NCBI GenBank assembly: GCA_039720395.1 | Contig: CM077831.1 | Location: forward strand, 9,164,333-9,228,332 | Reading direction: 5' to 3' | DNA: 64,000 nt | From: Liquidambar formosana | Taxonomy: Eukaryota > Streptophyta > Magnoliopsida > Saxifragales > Altingiaceae | Shown here: in pieces, positions 32,907 through 45,489 of the stretch | Numbering within the stretch: position 1 is the first letter of the stretch | How the letters are laid out: the number at the start of each line of letters is the position of its first letter | The notes under the pieces: model-generated | The model's input: the letters and a program-made list of their open reading frames with translations, nothing else | Databases searched by the model: none | What the model was told of the DNA's origin: nothing | Position numbers and translations under genes: made by a program

Positions 32907-35900
32907 AAAAGAATATGGAAATCAATAAAGAGAATAAGAGAGAAATAAACGAAAGGAAATAAAAAGAAAACCTAGGATACTTAGTATCCTAGGGCGGGCT
33001 TAAGTTCAAGTGAACATTTACTTATCTTCTAAACGAATAAGTAAGGATCAAAGTTTACATAGTTCGAATGAGAAGGGGTTATTTTCTTTATAAAGAATTA
33101 CCATAATTCTTAAGTTTCCATTTATTGAAAAAGAAAAGTTTCCAAAAATAAGAAGTTTTCAAAAAATGACTAAGAGATAATATGAAATTTTATATATATA
33201 AAAAAAATTAAAAAAAGAAAGGAACTTTTAAGAAATAGAAGGTTTATGAAAAAGGATACTTAAGAGTTACTATAATTCATTACAAGGGAAACAACCCAAA
33301 AAGGAGAAGGAAACAAACAACAACAAAATATACCATACTTTAACTTACCATATGCAAATTATCTCAAAACATTGAGAAAATACTAAATAATCACCCTATA
33401 TATGCAATAAGATAATTATCATGCTCAAATCAACCCTAATCATGCCCAAATCATCATTAAAAGACCTAAATCAAATATGGACAGAATGCTAAACAATCCT
33501 AAAATATCCTAATAATCATGCAAAAAAAATAAAAATTAAAAGGAATACAAAATCCTAGCATGTTCCTACATGAGATAGACTACCTATTGTGAATTTAGGA
33601 AATCAATCCACACAAATTCATATGAAAACAAGGAGTCACCACCTAATTTTTAAGGAACAAGGAAAACCCTAAAAACACTCTTATTTCCAAAAAAAAACCA
33701 CATGACTCCATTTTAAAGGAAAGGCAAAGTCTTGAACCAAAAGATTAAGAATTAGGGTGCTTAATTACGATGTGGGAAGATTTTAAGGCAAGCCTATAGA
33801 CACCTACATCGCCCTAATTGGTCTCTTAATTTAGTTGGGCTAAATTAATGTCTTAATCACACATAAATCAACAATAATAATCTCAAGACGGCATATATAT
33901 CAATCAAGTAAGTATCCATTTATATCCACTATCAATCACAAGAGATAAATAAATTAAAAAAATAAAAGAAAAAGGGAAAACTTAGGATACTTAGTATCTT
34001 AGGGCAGACTTGAGCTCAAATAAGCGCCTACGTACCTCACACACAAACATGCAAGAATCAAAGTTCACATAATTCAAGTGGAAGGCTATTCCTTTTATAA
34101 AGAATTACAATAATTCCTAAGTTTCCATATTAATCAAAAAAGAAAGTTCTATGAAAAGAAAAATTTTTAAAAGGGAAATATTGAGAAAAGGAAAGATTAA
34201 GAAAAATGAAAGATTAAAAAGAAGGAAAGTTTAATCAAAGGAAATTTTGATAAAAAGGAAACTTCTAAACTACCATAATTAGATGTAAGAGGAATAGCCC
34301 CAAAAGGGAAGGGGGAGGTTTCCAAATCAATTGACTACTCTTGACCGCCAATTAATTCGAAAACGAACATGCACTACACCACAATCATATCACCAAAGTC
34401 ATCATAATATCACTAAATCATTATAAATCAAACCCTAATCATGCTAAAGAATCCTATCATGAAAAAGACATCAAAATGGAAGCTAAACATGCTCAAACAC
34501 ATATATAAATAAATCTAGACATAATGTTAACAACCTAAAAACACCCTAAAAATCAAATAAAAACAATAACAAAACCCTAGCGTGCTCCTATATGAATAAA
34601 AGTAATTATCATGCATGAAACTAACCTAGAACATGCAAGTTTAACATAATACCTAGAACTTATAATATTAAGAAGAAAACGTAAACCCTAATATGCAAAA
34701 ATCCCTAACATGCAAATACCTTAATAATAAAACCCTAACATGCAAAGACCTAGATAATAGACCTTAACATGCACAAACCTAAATAATAAACCCTTACATG
34801 ATACTTCATCAAAATAACAATAAAACATCATGCATTAATTCGTAGCATCAAAATAATGAATTCTAACACATGCAAAGGGAGTAAAGAGCGTACCTCTTAT
34901 GCTATAATCCTCATGCTCACGATTAATCATCAAATAATATCAAAATAACATAATAAAATAATGATAATTATCACAAACAAACCATTGTGAGCATCGTGCC
35001 GTAAATTGTGCGGCTTGGGAGTATGCCACTAACCAAAAGGGTTAGCGCGGAGAGGAGTCGCCACCCAGAAAATCCAGGAACCAAACTTGACCCCTTACAG
35101 GAGTCTAACTCATCATAACCGGAGAGGGTTCGGAGCTAAGGTATACCGCCGGGAAGGTGTTAAGCACCCGACGTCGCCCAATCACTAGACCGGCCCCACT
35201 TTGTATTTATTAACCATATTTAATAACTCAATTTAATTAGGAATACCCTTAGTCATGAAACAGTTTAATTATACACACAAATGACCAGTTAATGCAATAT
35301 AAAACACTAAACAAATAAATAAAAGGGAAAGAAGTCCTGTAAGAGAAATTAAATACTGTCAGAAGGCTATTCATGCGTACGCATAAAATAAATATGCGTA
35401 CACATGAACTTTGATGCATAGGTGTAATCCAAAGAATATGTACACATAGGAATTCATGCGTACAGACTATTTCCCTACAAAACAGACCGTAAGTCTTCCC
35501 TGCAAGCACAAACGCATTATCCAAATCTTCTAACTACTAAAATAATTTATTAATAGCATTTACAACACTATTAACATGCTTATTATACTATAACACTCCC
35601 TATAACCATGCTAATGAGAAAGAAATCATTTACGTTGTCACTACCCCAAAAAGAAATCCTTTATGGAGAGGTTTAAGGGATTTTTAATGGGACGACCCCG
35701 GTTCACATTAGCGTGCAATAAAGGTTATAAAAATGGATAGGTTTGAACAAATTGATTAGGTTCATTTCAAGGGCGCCTTGGCTAGACTAAACGTGCAAAC
35801 ATATCTAGAATAATCAAGACTATGGAGTCGCCACCAACCAGGGGTTTGAGGACGTGATTAGTTATCCTAAAGTTTATTAAAAATGGGTTCACTTGGGTTC

Positions 35901-38900
35901 CTAAAATAAGTCCATTTGAGGCTTATTAAAAATTGATCCATTTGAGGATCATTTGAAAATTTGAGTGATTCCTATAGGTCTATAAGACTAGAGATTGAGG
36001 GTAAGGGGGTTTGGTTACGAGTGGAGAAGGTGTTAAGCACCCCACATCGCCTGTTGGAATCCAAAGGTTCCCAATTTTAACAATATTTCTTTACGAATCC
36101 CCTATTGATATTATTGATTTCCTACACGAGCAATTTAACACAAAGTATTCCTTTTGAAGGACGGTGAATTTATCAATGATGTTGAATGATATGTTTTAAA
36201 GAAGGATCCTTAAAGGCATCGAATAAAGTCTTGAATGAAGATGTTTGAAAATATGCCTTAAAGTTTTTGAAAATGAAAATCTTTTGAAAAGATCATAAAT
36301 TTGCCTTCCTTCTCATAACTGTTTTATACCAAATTGGTTAACTCCCAATGAGAGGAATATCCCTATCTCACAATGGTAAAAATCAAGTCTTTTTGAAATG
36401 ATGGAAATGGAATGATGTGATTCCATTTTCCAAGAATTATTATCAAGTGCGTATCAACTTTGGACTTTAGTGAAATTCGGGACTTTTGAAGTCATTAAGG
36501 ACGGGTTGAAAAGGGTATCCTTTGAGAGCATTTGAAGGGCAAAAATGATGTTCCTTTTTAATAAATAGATGGAGTCTTTTGAAGACAAATATTCCTTTTG
36601 AAGAAAGATATGCTTTTACTTAAGGTTGCACTTTTGAAGCGTATTTTTACTTTTTGGAAAATGAGAGTGACTTTATGATGCCCAATTCTATCCCAAAGGA
36701 TTGTTCTTTTCATGAATAATGGTTTTGGAAAATTGGCCCCATGTGTCGAAAATGATTTTTTGCAAAAAGGGTATGTGTCCTTTTAATAAAAAGGTTAAAC
36801 TTCCTTTGAGCCTAACTTGGCCACTCATATGATTGAGATTCATTCCTTAGAAAAAGGGGAGGCTATGAAAATTGCCTAAACTTGGTTTTTGACAAAACTT
36901 GTATTTGAAGATTATTTTGCTAAACCTTGGGTCAAGCAAATTGTAAAAAATGAAGTTTGATTTTGTAATCAATGTTTAATGAAAACAAACCCAAGGTTTA
37001 GATTTTGATGAAAAATGGATTTAGGCAAGAAGTGAATTAAAACTTTTATGAAAAGTTCTTCATAAGAAAATGGCTTAGAAGGTTTGAAAACCAATCGCAA
37101 TGAAATGGCCCATTAAGGTTGCAAAGAATTTTAGATTTTCTATCCTCTTGTGAGGATGTTAAGAGCACATTGAGAATCACTTGGTGATTTTTGGTGAATT
37201 TTCCAAGTTGGGAAAAATTATTTTTGAAACCATGAAGTTGGATGAATTATTGGGAACCCTTTTGACTACAACAAAACCAATGATGGGGAATTGGTCCAAT
37301 GGAGAGCCAAAGGATTTTTAAAAATTATTTCTTTTGGTGGAGATGCTCTAGGCATCTAATGAATCATTTCCAATTTTTTGGGATTTTTTCCGAATTATAA
37401 AAAGGAGCCATTTGAAGACATTACACATATATTGCCATTTTGGTGGCAGTGTGTGTTTTTTGGTCATATCTTGAGTTCGAGAATTTTTCTTGAAATTTAC
37501 TTTGGTGGGTCAACTTAGGACACATAAAGGCACACTCTAAAAATATTTTGGGATTTTTGGAAAATCATTTGTTGAGCTTTTGAAATACAAAGTGGGGTTA
37601 AGTGAATCTGTCCTAACTTGAACACACTTAGAATAATAGATTGAAAAAGGGACCAAATGAATTTTATAAAATCTGAAATTTTTACCACATGAGATAGGGA
37701 CATATGGGAGTCTTTGGATTTTTTATGGATTTCTCCTTGAGATCTTGGTAGGTCAATTGATTAAGTCCATTTTGAGGATGGTAAGCTATCTTGCAATGGC
37801 AGATTTGAGACACTTAGTGTTTGAACCAAATCCATAGCATGCTAGCTTATTCATGGTCCACTAATTTGGATTTATTAAACATTCTTACGGAACATCTCAT
37901 GGTGTGAAATTTTTTACTAAACATATAGAAATATCAATAGTCGAAATATCAATAGATACAAAAACACTATCAACTTTAGCAAGACTTGGAACTCATGAAT
38001 GCATGTTTATTGCTTTGATAATCACAAATACAAAAAGAAAGGTCAAGTGACCGTATACCCACTGCGCCTCATATCATAAGCGTGGGGAATCGTAGCTAGA
38101 AAGAGAGAAGAGACCCACTGTACCTCATATCATCAGCATGGGGAGTCGAAACTAAAACAAAAAAAAACAAAACAAAACAAAACAAAAAAAACAAAAACAA
38201 AAAATGCCTATTGCGTCTCGTATCAAGAACGTATAGGAGCCATAGCTGTGGTTAGCATGTTAGTAAGTTAGAAGTTAAGAACCATTTTGAATGGATTGAT
38301 GATGTCCTTGCATTTCTCCAAGCATAGAAAAATTGAATTAAATCCATTAACTCCATAGTATAGAGATCAATTAGGTTAAAGTTGTTCATTTTACCAACGA
38401 AGAAAACAAGCAAACGGTTAGTGAAACAATATGCATGCATGCATGAACATAGCCTTGCCAACTTTGATTTTACTTAAGTGTCCAATTGATTTTTGACATG
38501 ATTAAACTTCCATTTCACACATCACACAAATCGAGCTCACATGTAGTGAAAAGAGAAGAAAAATGGTGCTAGCATCCTATTGGGAAGGGTTTCCATGCAA
38601 AAGGGTGGTTTCGGGTCTTCTCGCTTCAAACCCACTACATTATACTTTAATCCCTTCACAATACGTGTTGAGAAGTTTAAATGTATACTCGAGAAAAAGG
38701 GAGAAGGGTGACAATCACATCTTAATGGCTATAAAGATTAGTATTATTGTTAAACTAAGAATTGAAGGAAAAATGAAATGAATAAAAGGAAATCTCACCA
38801 AGTGTGGTTGATTTCTACCTTTGCTTTGATTGATGTAGAGTTTATTGCACTTTGATATATTAGGCTTGAAAATCCTCCCTTGATGTGCTCCTTTGGTGCT

Positions 38901-39559
38901 CCAAGTGTTGATTAAACGGAGAGATGGATTAAAGGCTTGAAGATTGGTGGAGGTTTTAATGCATGTGTGCATACATTAAGGTGATTTAGTGGATGGGTTA
39001 GGAGGCTTTCTCCTAATAGGAATTGAAGTGTGATGTGAGTAGCGAATTTAGGAGTGAAAATGGCAGCACTTGGTGTGGATACTTGAGTAGAGATCGGGAA
39101 AATGGGGGGTTGTATTGAATTGTATCAAGATTGTATATTGAATGAATTAAAAAATGGGGCCATTTATAAGGAAAAAAAATGGATTTTTAGAGGTAAAAAG
39201 GTAATTTGGAAGGGTATTTTGGGAAGTAGAAGGTATGGAGGGTATTTAGGAAAAAATTTTAGAAGGAAACTCCCCATTTGATGGTGGTAAAATGGACCAA
39301 AATTGAGAAAAGGGCAATTGTAGGTGTGGCTGAATTTCTCCACTACAACACACTTACAGCTGCAAGGGAACATGCCGGGGTAAAAAGTCAACAAAAGTAG
39401 GCTACTCATGCTTATAATGTAGACGTGAGCCCACTTCTTGTCAAATCAGCCATGATTCTTCATTATGGCCATGGGAATTTGTGATTTCTCGGTTTGTGTG
39501 CCTCATCTAATGAGGTGGGGCCACTTTAGTAGGTTGGAGGCGATGGTTCGCCTTGTTTT

Positions 39560-40455
39560 GCAACATCAAAGAACTCTTCTTTCATAGCACTTACTTCCAC
39601 AATACTATGAAGGGACGGTTTTGCCCTTTAAGGTTAAAAAAGTCCTTTAAAGGCCAACAGATCCTAATTTAAAAAAAAGTTCCCAACCAATGGTACTTCC
39701 CCAACAATCACCGTTAATGGTACTTTCCAAATTTTTTTCCAGCCATTTTCTGGCCAAAGTTCCAGCATAATTTGGGAGCTTCATGAGTAGATTTTTATGT
39801 AGTTTATTTTTCCTATGATTAAATCTATAGGCCCTTTGTAATTACCTACAATTTATTAGCCCTAGACCTTAAGGATTTCCAATGTATAGTGGTCTATCAC
39901 GAGAGGAAAAAGAAGAAGAGCTTAAGTCCATCACCGACGGAATTCTAGGTGTTGACGATGATGGCATCTCAAAATCTCCATAAACGACCAAACTAGATCC
40001 AAACATACAACAATGAGATTGAGGTTTCATCCTCTACAAAGCTAACAGATTATTCATGGCAACTTGATGCCTTGATCAAACGGGTGTGAAGAATGTGTGC
40101 TTCTATAGTATACATACCAACTCCACAAGACCACATAGTGACTCAATCTCAATGCCATAAATGGGGTTGCAACAATGTATGGTGATGCAACACCAACGAC
40201 ATATGGGGTATAGGTTCTTGGACCCTTTAATGAGGTCATCAGTAGAAGAAAGAGAGAGGGAAGAGGGTTTGTAACTTTGTATCATCAGAAAAGCAAAAAG
40301 AACAAGAGAGGCATGAGTGGGATAAAAGAAAGTGGTGGATAAGCTGGGGTATTTTTGGCATATTAACTTTCGATTTTTTTACCTTAAAGGATAAAACCGT
40401 CCATTCACATTATTTTGCATATAAGTGCTGTGGAAGAAGAGTTCTTTGATGTAGC
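39560..40455. mobile_element. TIR element, 896 bp, about 75-bp inverted ends
   Basis: The left end gcaacatcaaagaactcttc and the right end gaagagttctttgatgtagc are inverted repeats that stay about 78 percent alike for 75 bp, up to aaaccctttaaggt-like words (gacggtttt is shared on both arms). The interior has no transposase motif. Nine-base flanks do not match, so the class (possibly Mutator-like) is unproven. It sits at the left edge of the foreign block in LTR D. Confidence 0.65.
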
Positions 40456-40901
40456 ATTATCGCCAGCTTTCCTAAAACATGTTTTCGCTAGTTAAAATGC
40501 AGTTTTCCTCTTTTTTATTTTTATTTCTATTTTTATTTAAAGTAAAACTATATAGTGCTTGACTAGAACATGTTGTTAGCGAAAAATGCAGTTTCTCAAT
40601 AATCAAACCTCACACAGGGAAAAAACATAAAAGTACTTGTTTTACAATCAGATTAAAAGTTCAAAAAATGAACCCTTTCTCAGTAGGTCAACTATTTTAC
40701 ATTGAACACGCGTGACAGACCAAAAGAGATACTAATTCACAGTAAAGGGAGAAAAAAATTTACTAAGAACACACTATTCCCTTTTATGTGTCAAGCTAAG
40801 TGAGGAGAATGTGCAACATAATTTAACCTAAAATGCATGCAGATATAGAAACTTAAACCCTATTTAAAAAGCCGAGAAATCTTTAAAAAATAAATACATT
40901 A

Positions 40902-40939
<38 letters not shown>

Positions 40940-42748
40940 AGAGAGAGAGAGAAGATATGGGTTCTTGTACTTAGCTAGAGGAAATCAGATTCTTTTCAAA
41001 ATGATTGTGGCTATAAACACATTGTGGAAGTGAAAAGGCTGAAGATGGAGCCTGGGTCTACCACTTGAAACCACCACGTTCACTTGTTCATCTAAAGGCT
41101 AGGTGAGAGAAAGAGAGAGAGAGATATGAAATGGTGAAAAAAAAAAGCTCATTATATAAGGCATTCAAAATTGAACTTTGGATTTTCTGCTAGTATGGGA
41201 TCCTAAAATCCGAAGTAAATGCAAAGTAAAGATTTTTTTCATTTCCAAGAATCATTGGTGAGTTGTCTCTATCTTCTGCAGTCTACTCCAATTGTCACAT
41301 ACTGACAATGGTGAGTGCATACAAAGTAAATAACATTGGGAAGTGCATATTCCCAATTTTTGTTCATGCAGGAAGCAACCCAAAAATAGAAACAAAAGGA
41401 GCAACAAACAGGAATTGAAGGTGATGGCATGGATGATATTCAAGTCTAGTCTAACCATTCTTATGGAATGACTTCTCTAATTCTCCTACACTATACGCGT
41501 GCTTTCGTAAAGGAGATGATATATTACCTTCTTACACTATAAGTTCATTATTTAAGCACGTTGAAATTCGTACTATAAAATCGTAATTAAGGTGAGAAAA
41601 GTGATCTTCCTCTCAGCTGGAATTTGCAATGTTTGTGACTTTGTGTAGCCCATGCATTTTAAACGAGAGGGGAAATGGTGTGCATTCGTCCACAAAGAAT
41701 GACACCTTGACTATTTGATAATTATACTTCCTTCCTCTGGGTGGCTGGATCTTGAGATTACCCTAATTTTAGCCATTATTACTCTATATTAAAGTTCAAC
41801 ATTAGCATTAATAAGTAATAAATGGATTAAATTATTAGAAAATAAAGGGAGTAAATTTATAGAGATTTGACTTCTCATAAATGCTTAAAACGCCAAACCT
41901 TTGTAACAGTTCTATTGCACTTTCCGCCACCTCCTCTTCTCCCCTAGCTTAGGAATTAAATATGATTTTTCTTTATAAATTTTGTTTGTGGAGCAAAACT
42001 TATACATGATTTGATTTATTTGTGACCATTAAGTCTTATTAGGTTGTTGAGAGAAAATGGGACTTTGATATATAGTACTGGCACCCTTGTTTGCCATGGC
42101 TTTTAACGTTGTTCATTAGATTGAATGAGGAAGATAGTTTTAGTTCCTTAGAACGGGTATTTAATTCCATTCATAGTCGTGAGATAGGATTGTTTGGTAT
42201 GGCATTTGGGAGAGTTCGTGCTCAGTAGTAGCTTCCATCGAGGTGGTGTAAGGAGAAACGCGCATCAAGTTTTTGCCATTTGTTATTTGAGAAACGAGAA
42301 GTATCCCGAGTCATTGAACCCAGAATCGTTCATAATGCACAAACCACCCGTAAATTCGTGCATGCACAAATTTCAAAAACTAATTCAAAATTTTTTAATT
42401 AGAGCACACACTTCCTATAACGGGGTTGGCATAGAACCCCGAGATAACGAACCAAAAAAACCCCTTCCATAACATTGGCTCTCATGGGAATAAATAATCA
42501 ATTATTTCAAAAGTAATATATTTGTTAAAAATGTTTATATAAGAAATAATAATTGTTACAACAAAGTTCAATCACTCTTTACAGTTTTAATCATGTTTAG
42601 GATATCCTAAAACATTTCGAATGATCACGGTTATATGTGGACGATATGCGTGCGTGTCATCCAACGCACAACTATGATCGTCTGAGATAGTTTGGGATAT
42701 CTCGCACTTGAATAATGTTTTATACATACATACATATACATATACATA
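40456..42748. other. Unassigned DNA inside LTR D block
   Basis: AT-rich DNA with a TA/GA compound microsatellite (40,904-40,953) and GA runs near 41,112-41,124. Open frames (for example 42,194-42,472) lack family motifs. Nothing here resembles the surrounding LTR. Confidence 0.4.
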
Positions 42749-43137
42749 GGGGAGGGATCTGTTGACACCCGATGTAAAACTTTTTACATTTACACCCATC
42801 GATATCTTTCTACATAAATCATATTTCATGAATCCAACCATTGGATTACATATTCCCATCATGCATGTCATGTATGCCAAATTTCAAGTTAATCGGATAT
42901 TGGGAAGTGTTTGATCCGCAAATTTACATTTTTTTTAATAAATAAGACTTTAATTTCGAGCACTTTATGGAAAACATAGCTTCTAATCTCTGATCAACTT
43001 GAAATTTGGCATGCATGACTTGCATGACAAGAATATGTAATCCAACGGTTGGATTGGCAAAATATGATTTCTATAGAACGATATTGACATGTGTAAGTGT
43101 AAAAACTTTTACACAAGGTGTCAATGGAACTCTCCCC
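42749..43137. mobile_element. Foldback MITE, 389 bp, arms about 150 bp
   Basis: The element begins ggggagggatctgttgacac and ends tgtcaatggaactctcccc. The two arms are inverted copies along about 150 bp each. Shared arm words include aaactttttaca / gtgtaaaaacttttacac, tggattacatattc / gaatatgtaatcc and cttgaaatttggcat / atgccaaatttcaag. Flanks are microsatellite-like: catacatatacata on the left and atatagtgtatgtgtg on the right. No coding potential. Confidence 0.8.
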
Positions 43138-43684
43138 ATATAGTGTATGTGTGTGTGTGTACACACTATAATATAGAGCATTTGGGTTGATGTGGCACAA
43201 CTATGTGCTCTCCTTCCATTCACCTCCAAATGACATATGGCTTCCTTTTACTTTTATTAATTTTTATTTTATTATAATCTTGTGGGTCCATCTCTCTCTT
43301 CCATTCATCTACCTTTCCTCTCGTGAATCCCACAAAATAAACTTCAAAAACTAATTCAAATTTTGAACAAAAGAATAAAAGGAAAAACAAGTAATTAACC
43401 ATTTACATTGGAATGAGTGTGATTACTCGGTTTTTGTGCCGCCACTTTGGTGGGTCAGGGGCGATGGTTTGCCTTGTTTTGTAATTATCCGATTGCTAGG
43501 TTTTGACTAATCTGATCGATTCCGACCATTGATCTTTGAGTGTGGATTGAAACATGGGTTTCCCAAACTTGTTTTGGGATTAAGTGTAGAGAATGTGACC
43601 TTCAGAAACTCAATCAGATGGTCTATGCACGCATATGATGCTTGCAGGGCTACTAATTAGGGTTTCCTTGATCATGAAACTAGT

Positions 43685-44160
43685 GACATCCGATCTTCGA
43701 TCGAATGGTCTCAAATTGATCTTAAGGGATTGAATTTGAGATATAATAGTTGGATTTGTGATTAGAAGAGAGATTTTGAAGAATCAAGCCACCCAAAGTT
43801 TGATTCAGGTAGTGATCATTAGGGTTCTGTCAATCACAAGGCTTATGCCTTTTGATGATTGATCGAATGGTCCTATATTGATCCTAGGAACTTGAATTTG
43901 AGATGCAACGGTTGGATTGTCCATCGGATGAAGGATTTTGAGGAATCAAACCACCCTAAGTTGCTTTAGGAGGGTTATATTAGGGGTTTTGAAGATCGTG
44001 AGGTTTGTGCGATATGATCTTCGATCGAATGGTCTCAAATTGATCTTGGGAACTTGAATTTGAGATCCAACAGTTGGATTGTCCATTGGATGAGAAATTT
44101 TGAAGAATTAAGCCACCCAAAGTTTGATTCGAGTGGTGATTTAGGGTTTTGGAGTTCCAG
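43685..44160. repeat. Minisatellite in LTR D, three units of about 165 bp
   Basis: Units start near 43,691, 43,855 and 44,022, each with atcgaatggtc, attgatc, gaatttgagat and later tggatt and ttttga(a/g)gaat words. Periods are about 164 and 167. Units are about 80 percent alike. Weaker echoes continue to about 44,600. Confidence 0.7.
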
Positions 44161-45489
44161 TCTATAATCGAACCGTTGATTGTGGGAATAAAACTTCCTA
44201 AATATGTTTTAGGAGTTTTATTGATGTCTTAAATGATTTAATCATGAATCATGTGGTGGGATTGAAAGGTTGAGTTAGCTAGAGTTGTACCGGTGGCCAA
44301 ATTAGGGTTTTGGGAACTCCAATTCGTAATCGGTCCATTAATCTTGGTATCTAAATGTCCTAAACATGATTTAGGAACATAAACACTGATCCAAAGGACT
44401 CTAATTGAAAATCATATGGCAAGGATTGCGAATTGACATTAAAAGTTGTTGGAACACTCGATTAGGGTTTGTGGATGTGCCGATGAATGATCGGACTGTT
44501 CGATATGATGATTAAGGTCTGTAGACTCGATTCAAAGATTTGAATTAAGATGTAGTGGCATATGATTGCCAATCAGATCATTGGATCATTGAGGTAAGTA
44601 AGGTCGTGTTAGGCAAGTGATTGTGATTTGCAAAGGTTTCAAACTTTTTGCCGGTCCCCTATTTTAGAGGTGGGGAAATTGGTTTTGAGAAAATGTATCC
44701 TCTTGATTCAGGTGGGATATTATAAACAAAATCAGATGTCAAGTGTGTCCGACCTATTCTCGGTGTCGACGGGATTATCGATTTTGTTAAGAGGTGGCTC
44801 GACAAAATTTGGGTGTCTACATACGTCATCCTAAATCATGCATTTCAATAGATAATATCATGTTATACTAATCACACAAAAAAAATAAATAAATAAGGTA
44901 TGGATTTAAATAAGGGTTTTACCATACGCAATGTTGCAGTTGATTCGCAGTTCCCTCAAATCTATTTGCGGAAGCTTATCGTCGATCTTCTTCTCTAAAG
45001 TCAATAAGCACGGTGAATCCCCAAGCCCTTTTTAGTAGGCACAAGGTATGTTGTCTTTCTTTCAGGTCTCTCTCTCTAGGTTCTTTCTCTTTTAGGTCTT
45101 TCTAGCCAATAGGGTTCAGAATCCCCTCTCTACACTTAAGGTTATGTATTTATAGTAAAAAGGGTAAAATACATCTACACCCCCTCTGTTTACTGACTAT
45201 TACACTGTCACCCCCTATACTTTCTGAAATTACACTGCACTCCCTTACTTTAGAAAATAATATACATTTCCCCCCATCCGTCAAACAGCCGTTAGAGTTT
45301 TTTCCGTTTATTGCTGATGTCAGCCAAAAATGGGTTTAAAATGCCCATTTTAACCTTCAGCCAAACGCTGCGTTTAGAATAAAAAATGGGTTTTTTTCAA
45401 AAAATGGGTTTGGGTTTGGGTTTGCTGTCAAGGGGGAGTGACGAGAGGTGAAGGGTCACGGTGAGGGGGCTGATGGGGAGGGTGAAGGG

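Larger units (their letters stand above)
39478..43481. repeat. Direct repeats bounding a 3.9-kb block in LTR D
   Basis: The stretch 39,478-39,560 (ctcggtttgtgtgcc ... cgatggttcgccttgttttg) recurs in diverged form at 43,425-43,481 (ctcggtttttgtgcc ... cgatggtttgccttgttttg). The LTR-like sequence to the left of the first and to the right of the second reads as one LTR. The block between them contains a TIR element, a foldback MITE, simple repeats and unassigned DNA. Confidence 0.6.
35636..44821 (-). mobile_element. LTR D (long, internally expanded), TSD tacgt
   Basis: The left end is TGTCACTACCCC and the right end GGGTGTCTACA. The flanking five bases tacgt are identical at 35,631-35,635 and 44,822-44,826. 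It carries ggagtcgccacc (35,824-35,835) and aggtgttaagcacccc with acatcgcc (36,028-36,051). A minus-strand TATA-like word (ttataaatgg) is near 39,161-39,169. No coding region exists. The interior 39,560-43,419 does not look like LTR and is bounded by two similar stretches of about 65-85 bp, so roughly 5.3 kb is LTR and 3.9 kb is a later addition. About 38,050-38,230 holds three loose copies of a cccactg...tcatatcat unit. Confidence 0.85.
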
